Below are positions 1 through 10,801 of a DNA stretch of 64,000 nucleotides, in pieces. Under the pieces are notes generated by a model. That model ran no database searches and was not told the origin of the DNA. It saw nothing but the letters and a program-made list of their open reading frames with translations. How positions within the stretch are numbered: position 1 is the first letter of the stretch; every line of letters begins with the position of its first letter. The stretch comes from Diphasiastrum complanatum (taxonomy: Eukaryota; Streptophyta; Lycopodiopsida; Lycopodiales; Lycopodiaceae), in NCBI GenBank assembly GCA_029204225.1, contig CM055095.1, forward strand, positions 21,990,699 to 22,054,698, written 5' to 3'. A program made the translations under genes and the position numbers.

Positions 1-688
1 GGACGAACAAACACACCTCTAAAACAACAGGTGCATCGTTCCCGCGAAAAGGTCTAGTTAACAATTAGGTTGAGTATATGTTCAATTATACCATAAGAGG
101 TATATTTAACTAGGAGTTAAAATTACTCTAGTTTAACATGTCGATTCATATCTAGTCATTTTGTGTGGATGACCTAATAAAGGCTATCCAAGGTAATGTC
201 TTCCCTTTTAAAGGTCTCACCCTTAAATACAAGGCAAGTACTTAGGGGATATATTCTCGAAAAATGACTTAGGCTTCTTCATGGTTTATCTTTATCCAAA
301 TCATATCTTCATTTTTGAGTATATCATGCCATATTTAGGTTGATATTCAATATTTAACAATTTCGTGGCATCACATATCCCCTTCCTCAAATGTGAAACG
401 TCCTCGTGAACATATAATCTTTATTTCGAGGACCATTTTGCGAAACATTCTGTTCTTCAGATTTTCGTTAAGGCGAAAAGATATTTCTTCATATGATTCT
501 TCCTTTAGATATTTCTTCGGCTTAGAGAATATGTGCATTTGCTATTTCTTTAAATTTGGATAGGTTGATTTGATTTGATCTTTGAATTATTGATGAGAAC
601 TGGAATCAAACTTCAAAACATCTTCAAAACTTCAAAGATTTGGATTCATCATCACATAGAAACATCACCACGACATAGGCAACAATGA
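1..688. other. AT-rich sequence, no gene seen
   Basis: No open frame, LTR end or RNA gene can be supported here. The AT-rich sequence lies downstream (minus strand) of the broken gene that ends near 689 and may be its 3' flank. Confidence 0.5.
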
Positions 689-3479
689 ATATTCATGAAG
701 GATTCAATTCTTCATGTAGTTCTTGGGCTAACTCCAAATTTTGTTGAGCCTCATACAACATCAAGGCTTCTTTTGATTGCGTATAACGACCAACTGGTAG
801 GTTGTCGAATTCTTCAAGCTTAACCGGGAGCAATGTTCCATCAAATAGCTCCTAAGTTAACTTTACATCTTCATCTGAATCACTACGAAGTGTGATTTCT
901 TTACAATAGCGAGCTAAAAATCTTATAAAATAACTTTCAACATAAAGATTTTGGACAAAAAACAATGTCTTTGCTGCAAAAGTTCCAAACTGCCAAAATG
1001 AATATGTACAAAATTGCTTATAACGTAGTGACTTCCATCGATCTTGCAGATTGTGTCGAATCTCTGCAAAATAATCAGCAAGGTTTCGCTCTCAATCCAC
1101 GTAAAGACTGAAAAGTTTGGGATAGGCCATATTTACATTGATCAACAAACCTGCATCATCGAAAGTGCCTAAATCCGCAACACCTTTTGGGTTGTACAAT
1201 TGGAACTGCGACTTTCGCTTCCAAAAATGTCGCTTATTGTCTTCATTTTGCAAAATTTGAAATTCTTTAATACGAATGTATTTGAGAGCATACACAACAA
1301 AAGAGCCTATGTATAACTCAGCTGAACTGAAAGGCATGACTTGGAATTTCCCCTGGATTATGCCCCAGCAGAGACATCCTTTCGGCTCAATAGATAACTG
1401 GGCCCATAACCAGAGAAAGTCGTCATTTTTCCATGGTGTCTTCCAATCATTGAAGCGATGCCTACTGCACCTGGTAGCATCAAATAATCCACACACCATT
1501 GTAATTCAATGTTAAATGCTTGTGGACACCACTTCCAGAATCGATCAGCAAATGCATGGAATCTTTCAACACATACCTTCGACTGGTTTCGACATGGTCA
1601 CTTTGCCTGAGTAGCTGCTGTTGTCAAATCTTGAGTTTGCAACTCAACAACTAACTTCTGGTCTTTTAGCTGCTACTTGAGATCTGACAACTCCTGTTCG
1701 AGCTTGTCGATCTTTGCTACTGCCTCCAAATACTCTGGATGGTTAGTGACTCCCGAGAAGGCAAGCACAACTTGAAGTTGCTGCATCAGATCATCAATGC
1801 GAAGTAGGGCCTAGAGGTATTCTTCGTGAGAGTCGAGCCCACTGCAAGTGTGCTGCACTAGACAACTCCTTTAACCCAGCCAACTCTTCTTCGACAAGTG
1901 CCTTCGCATCCTCGAACGATTGTAGGAACTCGCCTCAATTTTTGAGCATCTGGCCTTGGAGCTGGTTCAGTTTCGAGAGGTCTATTGTGAAAGAGCCTGC
2001 ATTGCTACATAGAGCAAGCACAGCTTCTACCTTTATTCTGGTTGTTCACTCCTCCTACAAATGTTTCTGGAAAGCGACATTATGTTTATTTGCATCCAGC
2101 AGTTGCTTTTTTAAAGAATCAATATTAGTCTGATAATTGACAGACTTGGCCTCAATCACCTTATTGACTTTCTTCAAAGAATCAGCTTTGTTGATTGCAG
2201 TCTGAAGCTGTGTGTCGAGCGAATGATTTCGTTCAATCAGTTGGGTGTTGTCTGATTCGAGCGAATCAATTTTCTCGTAAGACTCTCTTAGAGTCTTGAA
2301 ACTTTTTCTCTGCTTCAATCAGATCCAAAATGTTCTTCTGATTGTAACGATCGAATTCATAAATCTTAGCCACTAGATTCTTGGCTCTAGTGGTCATGGT
2401 GCAAAACCATTGGGGCTAGTTGTCAGGTTCATCTTCTTGGTCGTCCGCTACCCCAGTGTCGCCTATTGCAGCTGCTCGAGCCCTGCCTGAAGTGTCGGAC
2501 TGAGTTGCATCTTCATCCAAGGTGCTGGAACTCTTCTTCTGCTGTTCTGTGAGGTTGAAGCAGAGGCTGGCTTCCATGAATCTGCAACAGCAGCTCCATC
2601 GGTGTCCATGGTCGTGGTAGCAACTGCATTTGGTTGAGAAGGTACAACATCTATCTCCATAGCAGTTGTAGCTGCTACTTCGATTGCTGGCACAACAACT
2701 ACTGTAGTGACTGTGGTAGGAACGGTGAGGAGGCTAGAAAGGTCAATTGGTTTTGGAAGCAACATCCTTCCCATCTGCATGATTTTCTCTTGATCAGTCA
2801 GGACTCCAAAATGATCGCACAATCGTGAAACATGCGCTCCTACTCTAGAAAATTTTTGGTCTTTGATCCACCTCAAAAAAGCCTTGTATGCAATGATGCC
2901 AAAGCATACAGGATTGCCCGGTAGCGCATCCAATAGATACCCAAAATTTTGCACTGAGATGGTTGCATCCACATCTGTCAAAAATATAGCTTGATTGGTG
3001 TATTTACAAAACAGCTTGAAGGTGGTATCCTTTATCATTGAGATTTTATATCCCTTCGTGTATACGAAGCAGTTGCTCAGGAAATGGGCGGCTTCATCCA
3101 CTGAATCTTTGTTTGTAGAAACAATCTTACCGTCCAATGGTAATCCCAGAGCTGTGCAGAACACTTCTTCAAAAATAGTGAAAAACTTGCCTCGCACATG
3201 TACTTTGAAATCCACCTCAGATACTGCGTGGATGGAGTTCACGAACTTAGTACTGACTTCAGATAAAATGATTGAAAGGTCCACTTTCAAATTACCCAAC
3301 CTGCATTGATCCAAAAAGGACTGGATTGATGCCAGGGGCGAATTCCTGCGCGTGCTTTCCAGATAATAGAAGAGCTCGATCCAGAAGCCATTGTGTCGAA
3401 TGATTGATGACAGCTTCGCAGATTGCAACAGGTCGTAAGAGATCGCTTGATCGCAAACATTTTGAGTGCATGAAAGCAT
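689..3479 (-). pseudogene. Broken gene of unknown family: globular, coiled-coil, globular
   Basis: I do not recognise this family. Reading leftward from an ATG at 3479, one open frame of 338 codons (to 2463) gives a globular N-terminal part, then a Val/Thr/Ala-rich low-complexity linker. Further down, 2318-2055 and about 1950-1610 encode heptad-rich Leu/Lys/Glu/Gln segments typical of a coiled coil. About 1590-689 encodes an aromatic-rich C-terminal part (Trp-Lys-Trp-Cys-Pro and Trp-Leu-Trp-Ala-Gln are visible). The pieces follow each other in logical order but are separated by frameshifts and in-frame stops, for example after Tyr-Val-Asp near 1092 and near 869. I infer one decayed gene for a protein of roughly 900 residues. 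It lies just outside the end of copia element A (3656), so it is not part of that element. It could be a host gene family or an accessory ORF of an unidentified transposon. Confidence 0.5.
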
Positions 3480-3650
3480 AAAAATGCAAGAAGAAAGTGT
3501 GAGGAGGAAAATAGAAAATGACTATGATATGCAGTGGCGGTGTGGAGAGGATGATGACGTGTCATGGTGACATGACACCTGTCATTTCCATTATTAAGGG
3601 TGTGCATGGAAAATAGACATCAAAGACCATATCATAGAATCAATGCTTTT

Positions 3651-3655
3651 CTAAC
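3651..3655. repeat. Target-site duplication CTAAC, left copy (element A)
   Basis: CTAAC directly precedes the LTR end TGTCGCG at 3656. The same five bases follow an LTR end of the same family at 10797-10801, so the two mark the original insertion site of element A. Confidence 0.7.
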
Positions 3656-4398
3656 TGTCGCGAATGGGTTTGTTTCGTTGTCGCAAACGATTTTGTTTCT
3701 TTGAATTTTCTTTTGTGCGAAAGCTCACAGGAACCTAGACACGCGACTACAGATCACAGAACAGATTTTATTCTAGCAATCAAGACAGCGAAAGTCAAGG
3801 AGATGCATGAAATAGAGCAATCAAATTATCAGTTTAATTTCTAGAGTGAGATGGTCAATGTCTCGCTCGTTGGAGGCCTGATGCTCTGCTCTTTCGCTGT
3901 GTTCTGCTTATTGGCAGACTTTCATGCACAACTATTTTGTTTCTAGTCTTTTCCTTTTCTGCTCTACTCACGCACATTCTCTGTGTCTCATTGCGTGTAT
4001 TTTGATCCAGAAAAAATAGTTTATATCTCCACTGTGTGGATTTAACAAGATAGCTATACAGAGAATTACAAAAGTAGTTAACGCTAATCAACTAACTAGT
4101 TACTCTTTGTTATTGCTAGTCGTTTCAGCTGGGCGTGAAGTTTAAGACTTCACGCCCATTGAGTTGCCAGCTGGCAGCGCGAAAGATCTTCTTTTGTTTC
4201 TTCCATTTCGTGTCGTGTCTTTGTCTTTCTGGTCCTCGAGGCATGTTTGACTTTCGCGAATCATTCGACCTTCAAATTTCGTTTCGTTTCATGTCTTAGG
4301 GTTTTCAAGGTCCGTTGACTTTTGCGAATTGTTCGCCATTCGACCTTCACTTCGTTTTTGCATCGTGGCAAAGTTGTAAGAGTTCACCATTTCTGACA
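3656..4398 (-). repeat. 3' LTR of copia element A
   Basis: This 743-bp segment has TG...CA ends on the minus strand: TGTCAGAAAT at 4398 and ...TTCGCGACA at 3656. It is preceded by a purine-rich tract at 4399-4410. Its 3656 end matches the sequence next to the primer-binding site at 6123 (TGTCGCGAAYGGGTTTG). A diverged relative in the opposite orientation lies at 25286. Confidence 0.8.
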
Positions 4399-4410
4399 CT
4401 CCCTCTTGAA
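4399..4410 (-). other. Polypurine tract of element A
   Basis: Minus strand TTCAAGAGGGAG directly precedes the LTR start TGTCAG. This is the usual plus-strand priming site position of an LTR retrotransposon. Confidence 0.7.
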
Positions 4411-6080
4411 CCTTGCAACTTTGCATGTTTAATCCAATCGCCTTTGTTTGCTTTGCGAAGAGTGGCTTGTCGAGCGACTTCGTGAGCAGATCTGCAATCA
4501 TGTCTTCAGATTTTATGTATTGGACCTGGAACTCTCTTTTCGCGATCAAATCTCGAATGTGATGGTACTTCAGAGGTATGTGTTTTGTCTTTGAATGAAA
4601 GACTGGATCCTAGGACAGATGAATGGCACTCTGAGAGTCCATCATCATCGTGCATGGTCCTCCTTGTGGTATCCCGATTGCCTCCAACATCATCTGCAAC
4701 CACACTACCTCGTTCGCCACCTTTGAAGCTGCGACATATTCAGCTTTCGCAGGAGGATTGATCTACCAAGGTTTGCTTTTTGCATATCCAGCTGATTGCA
4801 GCTCTGCATGCTATGTTATGGACTTGCTGTCATCTTTGCAGCTCGCCCAACTTGCATCACTGTAGTGGTGCAGCTCGAATCCTTTTCTTTCATTTTTTTC
4901 TCTATAGGTTAATCCCATATTTTGGGTACCCTTCAGATATTGTAGGATTCGTTTTGCCATTTGCCAATGTGCGATGCCAGGATGGGAAGAGAATTGGCTT
5001 AAGGCGTAAACAGAGAAAGCTAGATCGGGTCTGGTACAAGTTGTAAGGTACATCAGACTACCGGTTAGATTTTGGTAGGATATTCCTACCATTCTTTGTT
5101 CTTCCTCTTCTATTTTTGGGCAATATGGCTTCATCAGCTTGGCTCCAGCTATCATTGGTGTGGCCTTTTCTTTGCAGTCCATCATGTGATACTGCTTGAG
5201 CACCTTTCTGGCATATTCAGACTGACTCAAGTGCATTTCGCCTTTTATTCGATCTCTTCCGATCTCCAGTCCGAGGCATTTTGTTGCTTCTCCTAGATCT
5301 GTGATTTCATAATTTTCAAAAATCTGACTCTTCGTGTCTTTGATCAGCATCAAGAAATTTCCTATCATCAGAGAATCATCCACGAAAATAGTCAGTATCA
5401 CAAAATTCATTCCTATTCTTTTTATGTAGACATTACAGTCCAATTGTGTAGGATTGAAGTCTAGAGACTTCAGCTATCAAGATTCTTGTACCAAGCTCGT
5501 GATGCCTGTTTTAGACCATAAATGCATCTCTGCAATCGATAGACATATTGTCGATTGTGGGGGCTTCAAATCCTTCAGGCTGCTTCATGAAGATTTCTTC
5601 CTCTAGGTCTCCGTGGAGAAAGGCTATCTTCACATCAATCTGGTGAATTTCCAGATTGTGTTGTGTGGCGTATGCAAGGAGTAGTCGTATGCTTGTCATC
5701 TTGACCATCGACGAATATGTGTTGAAATAATCAATACCATATCTTTTTGTGTAGCCCTTCGTGACAAGCCTTGCCTTGTAATGGCTAGTGGTGCCATCTG
5801 ATTTCATTTTCTTCTTGTACACCCATTTGCAGTCGACGATCTTTCTGTTTTCGGACAGTGGCTCTAGTGTTCATGCCTCATTTTGCCTCATCGACTTGAT
5901 CTCCTCTAACATTGCTTGCTTCCAGAATTCTCCCTCTGAGAGTTCGGTCACCGACCAGATGCCTTCGCCCTTCAGAAGTGTTTTGATTTTGAATTTCCAT
6001 ATCCTGTAATTTGCTCTGTCAAGACTGATTGCTACTCTTGTCTGGATTGTTGTAGCCATATTGTGTTGTCTAGAAATCAC
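4411..6080 (-). pseudogene. Copia A polyprotein remnant: gag stub, reverse transcriptase, RNase H
   Basis: The frame starting near 6063 gives the N-terminal part of copia gag (about 40 residues, including Tyr-Arg-Ile-Trp-Lys). It passes without a frame change into the start of the reverse transcriptase (Glu-Phe-Trp-Lys-Gln-Ala-Met). Reverse transcriptase continues through 5822-5511 (Val-Thr-Lys-Gly-Tyr; Ile-Asp-Val-Lys-Ile-Ala-Phe-Leu) and 5443-4811 with a Phe-Val-Asp-Asp active site. RNase H follows to about 4411, ending with the usual Asp-Leu-Leu-Thr-Lys stretch. Most of gag, protease and integrase are missing. Frameshifts and stops break the rest, for example after Asn-Glu-Ala near 5871. 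Confidence 0.85.
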
Positions 6081-6110
6081 TGCTCAGATATCAGTAGTGA
6101 TATCCTGCAA

Positions 6111-6122
6111 GCTCTGATACCA
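6111..6122 (-). other. Primer-binding site of element A
   Basis: Minus strand TGGTATCAGAGC, matching the 3' end of plant initiator-Met tRNA, lies directly after the LTR end ...GTTCGCGACA with no spacer. Confidence 0.85.
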
Positions 6123-6173
6123 TGTCGCGAACGGGTTTGTTTCGTTGTCGCGAATGATTTTGGTTCTTTGAAT
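6123..6173 (-). repeat. 5' LTR of element A, part next to the primer-binding site
   Basis: About 50 bp match the end of the 3' LTR at 3656-3707 (TGTCGCGAACGGGTTTGTTT, then a repeat of the TCGCGAA motif). Similarity stops abruptly after TTCTTTGAATT, where younger DNA begins. Confidence 0.75.
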
Positions 6174-6705
6174 TATTATATATTGTGAATTGTGATGGAG
6201 TTGAGTGTTGTTACACGACGCTTCCTGCAATATTATCAAGTAGATGGTTCACAACTAGAAAGTATTGTAGTTAGCTCTTTATCAAGCTTTCAAGCTTAAA
6301 CTCTCTTGAGCATTTTAGCTCAGTCTTTTAGAGATTTATTTTAGAGTTGCTATTGCGCTACCTTATTTCGGACTTATTCTCAGTTACTCAAAGATAGTTT
6401 CTATCCACTATTATTTTGCGCTCATTAGCATCTGATCTTGTTTTTCTGAATTAATACTATTTTCTTATTGCGTTCAGTTTGTGTCAGAATGCATGCATCT
6501 CTGTATTGCTTTTGTAACTGGTAGAAATTGTCTGAGAATTCAATACTTTATGTTTGGCTATGTAATCACTTAGTATCTAGCGAAAGTTAGTTGTTAAAGA
6601 TTGGACGTGATTCCCATCACTACTGCTTTGTTCAATTTTTGATAATCGTAGTCATGCATTGGAAGTAGGAAAATTTCGCTATTCATTACTCACCTATTTC
6701 CGACA
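6174..6705 (+). repeat. Probable 5' LTR of copia element B
   Basis: This non-coding AT-rich stretch ends in ...CGACA directly before a primer-binding-site sequence, as a 5' LTR should. The left boundary is not defined because no second LTR copy was found. It interrupts the LTR of element A. Confidence 0.45.
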
Positions 6706-6738
6706 TGGTATTAGAGCATACCTACATGGTATCAGAGC
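6706..6738 (+). other. Duplicated primer-binding site of element B
   Basis: TGGTATTAGAGC (6706-6717) and TGGTATCAGAGC (6727-6738) occur 21 bp apart, each preceded by ACA. The second is a perfect initiator-Met type site and the first has one C-to-T change. Confidence 0.75.
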
Positions 6739-6779
6739 ATTGAGTCTTCTTCAAGGCCTAAAACTATTATCACTATGTT

Positions 6780-8895
6780 GTTGCAAGAAGATAATCGAAG
6801 AAGTCAAGACACTTTGTCTACCTCTTCGTCTCATGCTCTATATGTCAACAAGGGCTCGAAATGACATAAGTAGAAAAGCTCCAAGCAGTCTACATTGAAT
6901 CAGAAACAGACTCAAGGTCAAGAACAATCATTGAATCCACATTCGTTGAAGAAGAAGATGTTTTGCAGGTATTGCAAATGCAATAACCATGAGATCCAGG
7001 ATTGCCGAATTCTCAAAGCGAAGAATGCAGCCAAGCAACCTGATCAACAAGCAAATATAGTTGCAGCATCTCCTGAAGTCGAAATGGACAAAGACGCTTT
7101 TATGGTCAAAGACAAATACGCGAATTCGGATGATTCGTGGTTTTTGGATTCCAAATCTACTCAACATATGACCAATCATCATGAGATTTTCCAATCCTAT
7201 ACGCCTTACAACACAAAGAAGTATGTTAATCTTGGTGACGATAGTACTCACACTATCGAAGATGAAGGTACTGTAAGGTTGAGATTCCAGCATGATCAAT
7301 TCAACTACTGTCAAAAGTCTTGTATGTTCCTAAACTCTCTACAAATCTGTTATCAGTAAGTAGAATTACAGATTTAGGTCATAAGGTGGATTTTGAGTCT
7401 GATCAATGTAGAATTATTGATAGGATTAATAAGATCCTTGAACTCGGCAAGAGGCATGGATACTTATATAGATTGTCCATTGAAGGTCCAAGCTCATCTA
7501 CTTTTGATGAACAGCGAATCCGAAGATGATGATGTTGTAGTTCTGCAACTACAGTATGATGAAAATGATCAGCTTCCTCTATTTCTTAGAAGATCATCAA
7601 GAGCTAGCAGACCACCTATCAGGTATATCGACGAGTCTGCAGCCTATCTTGTTCATGAGTCGACGACTGTCGAAGAAGCACTCAGTCAACCGGATTTTGA
7701 TCTTTGGAAAGAAGCTATGGATAAAGAGTATTCATCTCCTACCAAGAACCAGACATGGACAATTGTCGAATTACTTGCCAGCAGAAATGTAGTTGATTGC
7801 AAATGAATTTTCAAAGTCAAGTACAAAGCAGACGGAAGCATCGACAGAAGAAAAGCCCGACTTGTCGCCAGAGGATTTCTTAGGTATACAACGTCGATTA
7901 CACTGAGACTTTCAATCCAGTAGTCAAGCATTCTTCTATTCAACTTTTATTATAGTTTGCTGCTGCAGCAGATTTGGAAATACATCAAGTGAATTTACAA
8001 ACAACATATCTCAATGGAGTTATTGAAGATTACATTTACATGGTGCAACTCAAATGTTATATTATCGAGGGTAAACACAATCATGTGTGTAAACTCCATA
8101 AGGCACTTTATGGTTTAAAGCAATCTGCTCGAGCGTGGTTTCAAAAGATCAATACTTTCTTATTGATCACGACTACACACCTAGCTCTCCAGATTTGAAT
8201 GTTTACTTCAAGATAGTGCGACACTCTTTTATCATTATCACTTTGTATGTGGACGACACATTGCTCTTTAGCAACAGTATCGATCTGATAAAAGAAGGCA
8301 ACACAATGCTATCTTCTGAATTCGACATGACTGATCTGGGCAAAGCTCATTTTTGCCTTGGTATTCAAATCCACAGAGACAGAATTCGAAAGTTGATTTA
8401 CATTACTCAACAGAGGTACATCTACAATATGTTAGTTAGATATAATCTGATTAATTGCAAGTTAGCTCTCTCACCAATGGAACCAGGTCTCAAATTGTCA
8501 AAGGATCAGTGTCCTCAAACAATCCAGGAGAAGAAGCAGATGTGTGAGTATCCTTATCATTCGATAATAGGATCTCTTATGTACGCAATGATCTGTACCA
8601 GGCCAGACATAGCTTTTGCAGTAAGCTCTTTAAGCCAGTATATGACCAACCCTGGTGTAACACATTGGAAGGCTCTTATCAGAGTCATGAGATATCTTCG
8701 AGATACTATGGACTTTTGCATTTTTTTATGGAGCAATCGACAACAACAAACTCAATTTACTCATTGGTTTTACAAATGCAAGTTGGACAGGAGATGTAGA
8801 CACTTGTAAATCCACTTTCGGATTTACATTCTTCCTCAACAATGGTCCTGTTTTCTGGAACAGTCGCAAGCAATCTTTGATAGCTCTATCTTCCT
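6780..8895 (+). pseudogene. Copia B remnant: gag end, protease, reverse transcriptase, RNase H start
   Basis: The frame at 6895-7359 has a gag zinc knuckle (Cys-X2-Cys-X4-His-X4-Cys near 6964-7005) and a protease whose active site reads Asp-Ser-Lys-Ser instead of Asp-Ser-Gly. GAG-pre-integrase sequence follows (Tyr-Val-Pro-Lys-Leu-Ser-Thr-Asn-Leu-Leu-Ser, from 7320). Near 7490 this joins directly to the linker before reverse transcriptase, so the integrase core is absent. Reverse transcriptase runs about 7590-8400, with Tyr-Val-Asp-Asp near 8245 in the 8135-8809 frame. RNase H begins and breaks off at about 8895 in the Ala-Leu-Ser-Ser motif. The N-terminal gag is also gone: the leader runs straight into the gag C-terminus. 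Confidence 0.8.
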
Positions 8896-9554
8896 GTCGT
8901 AATATACCAATAAAGAATTGCTAGATATGTGTAGTATTTATGTCGTTCCCTAAGGAGATAACACTTAAAAGTTGTTAAACTGGTACAGTCCTGACTTATT
9001 TCGAATAAAATGGAGACGGATATTAATCTGGTTGTCAACAAACATTTTATAAGTAACCAGTATTACTTGTATTTGTGGTGTGTGTGGATAAGTGAATTTC
9101 AAACAACAATCTTCCTCTATCAAACCGAATGAAAATCATTCTGCAAATGAAATATTATCAGAGTAGCTCGAATGAATTACACTCTGACTGATTAAGTTGT
9201 CAGTAGGGGTCTGTGTTATGCTCGATGCAATCGTGTATGAATAGATAAGTAGTTAATCTCATTCATGAACTCATGTGTTTTAGACGGAAGTCCTCAACAA
9301 CTAAAGTCCAGTCATGGTTAAAGAACTCAAATAGTTCGCAAATATGTTAAAAACAATTATCTTTGTTACAACACGAATATAGATCAATAACTCAACTCCT
9401 TAGGCAGGGACTAACAATTCACATGCATACATACTTCTCTATCAGTGACTGTGGAAAACTTCATCAAGGGATACTTCACTTGAATGTCGAATACAAAGTA
9501 TTCGCACAGACGAGTAATTTAGTTTAAAGAAAGTTCTTTAGATCAACTTTTGTT
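8896..9554. other. Non-coding insert of unknown origin between copia B and C
   Basis: RNase H of element B stops mid-motif at 8895, and integrase sequence of a different copia copy starts at 9555. The 660 bp between have no coding pattern and no LTR partner in the window. It may be part of an LTR. Confidence 0.4.
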
Positions 9555-10769
9555 GTGGCATTTCAAACAAGGCCAAGAAATGTCAAACAAGTAGAGCTTT
9601 GGCACAAGGGGTTGGGGCATCCCAACTTCAAATCAATGGAGATCTTATGCACAAAGGAGCTTGAACTCGGCCTTCCAAAGTCAATGTCAAAGTGTGGAAA
9701 GTTATGTGAGGCTTGTAGCCTCTCAAAGACTCACAAGCTACCTTTTTCTAACTCTTCTAATAAATCTTCCAAGCCACTTGAACTTATTCATTCAGATGTG
9801 CACTCTTTTTTTCAAGCATCTAATGGATGTGCAATGATGTATGTATCTTTTATGGATGACTACTCTAGATATGGTTGGATTGACCTTATGGTTTCCAAAA
9901 GCAAGGTGTTTGAATTCTTTGTTAAGTTCAAAACTCTGGTTGAGAATCAACTTCAATACTAAGATTAAAGTACTGAGAAGTGATAATGGTGGAGAGTACG
10001 TCTCCACTAGTATGATAGAGTTTTGTAAGTCCAATGGCATTAAGAGAGAGCTAATATGTCCATATACTCCTCAGCAAAATGGCATAGCCGAGAGAAATAA
10101 TAGATATCTTTGTGAGTGTGCAAAAGCCTTGAGGCTAGATTCTTCTCTACCCAAGTCATTTTGGGGAGAGGCTATTGTTTGTGCAAATTATTTGTGCAAT
10201 AGATTGACATATAAGTCCATTGGAGAGATAACACCTTATGTGAGACTATTTGGTAAGAAGCCAAACCTCAAGGATCTTAAAATCTTTGGGTCTACTTGCT
10301 ATGTATTCCAAGATTTATATACAAGAAAGAAGGATGATCCTACATCCATCAAAGGTATCTTTGTTGGTTATGGAGAAAATAGCAAGGGATATAGAGTCTG
10401 CAATCCTATCACTAAAAAGATCTTAGTGATAAAGATGTTACTCTTGATGAAGGTCATTTTATCAAAGTGAATGAAAGTGCTACTAATCATTCTTGTGCCA
10501 AGGATCTTGCAAAAATTGAGGAGGAGCCATCTATTGATGTCTTGAGCCATCAAGTCTCACATATTTGGACAAGGGTGAGCAAAGGGAAGGCACTCATTCT
10601 CTTACCTCTTATACTTTTCTCACCTCAATGCTTGATGAACCAAGTTGCTTTGAAGATGTTATAAAGTCACTTGAATGGAAGGATGCCATGAAAAGAGAGT
10701 ATGATGCTCTTATGGAGAATCATACATGGAAGCTTGTGGATCTTCCTTATGGAAGGAAACCACGTGAAT
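9555..10769 (+). pseudogene. Copia C remnant: integrase and start of reverse transcriptase
   Basis: 9555-9962 carries the GAG-pre-integrase and zinc-binding part (Trp-His-Lys-Gly-Leu-Gly-His...Cys-X2-Cys) and the first catalytic Asp (Met-Asp-Asp-Tyr-Ser). After a frameshift, 9962-10470 has the second Asp (Ser-Asp-Asn-Gly-Gly-Glu-Tyr) and the Pro-Gln-Gln-Asn-Gly...Glu-Arg motif with the catalytic Glu. More shifts lead into the reverse-transcriptase N-terminus (Glu-Trp-Lys-Asp-Ala-Met near 10672), which is cut off near 10769 where a fragment of the LTR of element A resumes. Gag, most of reverse transcriptase and RNase H are missing. Confidence 0.8.
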
Positions 10770-10796
10770 GTTGCAGGAGTTCACCATTTTTGACAC
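10770..10796 (-). repeat. 5' LTR of element A, distal end
   Basis: About 25 bp match the first bases of the A LTR (compare 4375-4398: plus-strand GAGTTCACCATTTYTGACA in both), ending at the same base. They are followed by CTAAC. Confidence 0.6.
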
Positions 10797-10801
10797 TAAC
10801 A
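10797..10801. repeat. Target-site duplication CTAAC, right copy (element A)
   Basis: CTAAC directly follows the LTR end ...TTTTTGACA and matches 3651-3655. Confidence 0.6.

Larger units (their letters stand above)
3656..10796 (-). mobile_element. Ty1/copia element A, with later elements nested in its 5' LTR
   Basis: On the minus strand the order is: split 5' LTR (10796-10770 and 6173-6123), primer-binding site (6122-6111), truncated gag joined to reverse transcriptase and RNase H (6080-4410), polypurine tract, and 3' LTR (4398-3656). The gag/pol order identifies Ty1/copia. The outer ends are flanked by CTAAC on both sides. About 4.6 kb of plus-strand copia fragments (B and C) separate the two remnants of the 5' LTR. 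Those remnants add up to under 80 bp of a 743-bp LTR, so deletions accompanied the nesting. The element is non-functional. Confidence 0.75.

Noticed and set aside
1276-1515. Plus-strand 79-codon frame
   Set aside because: Antisense to the clearer minus-strand coding pattern of the 689-3479 pseudogene.
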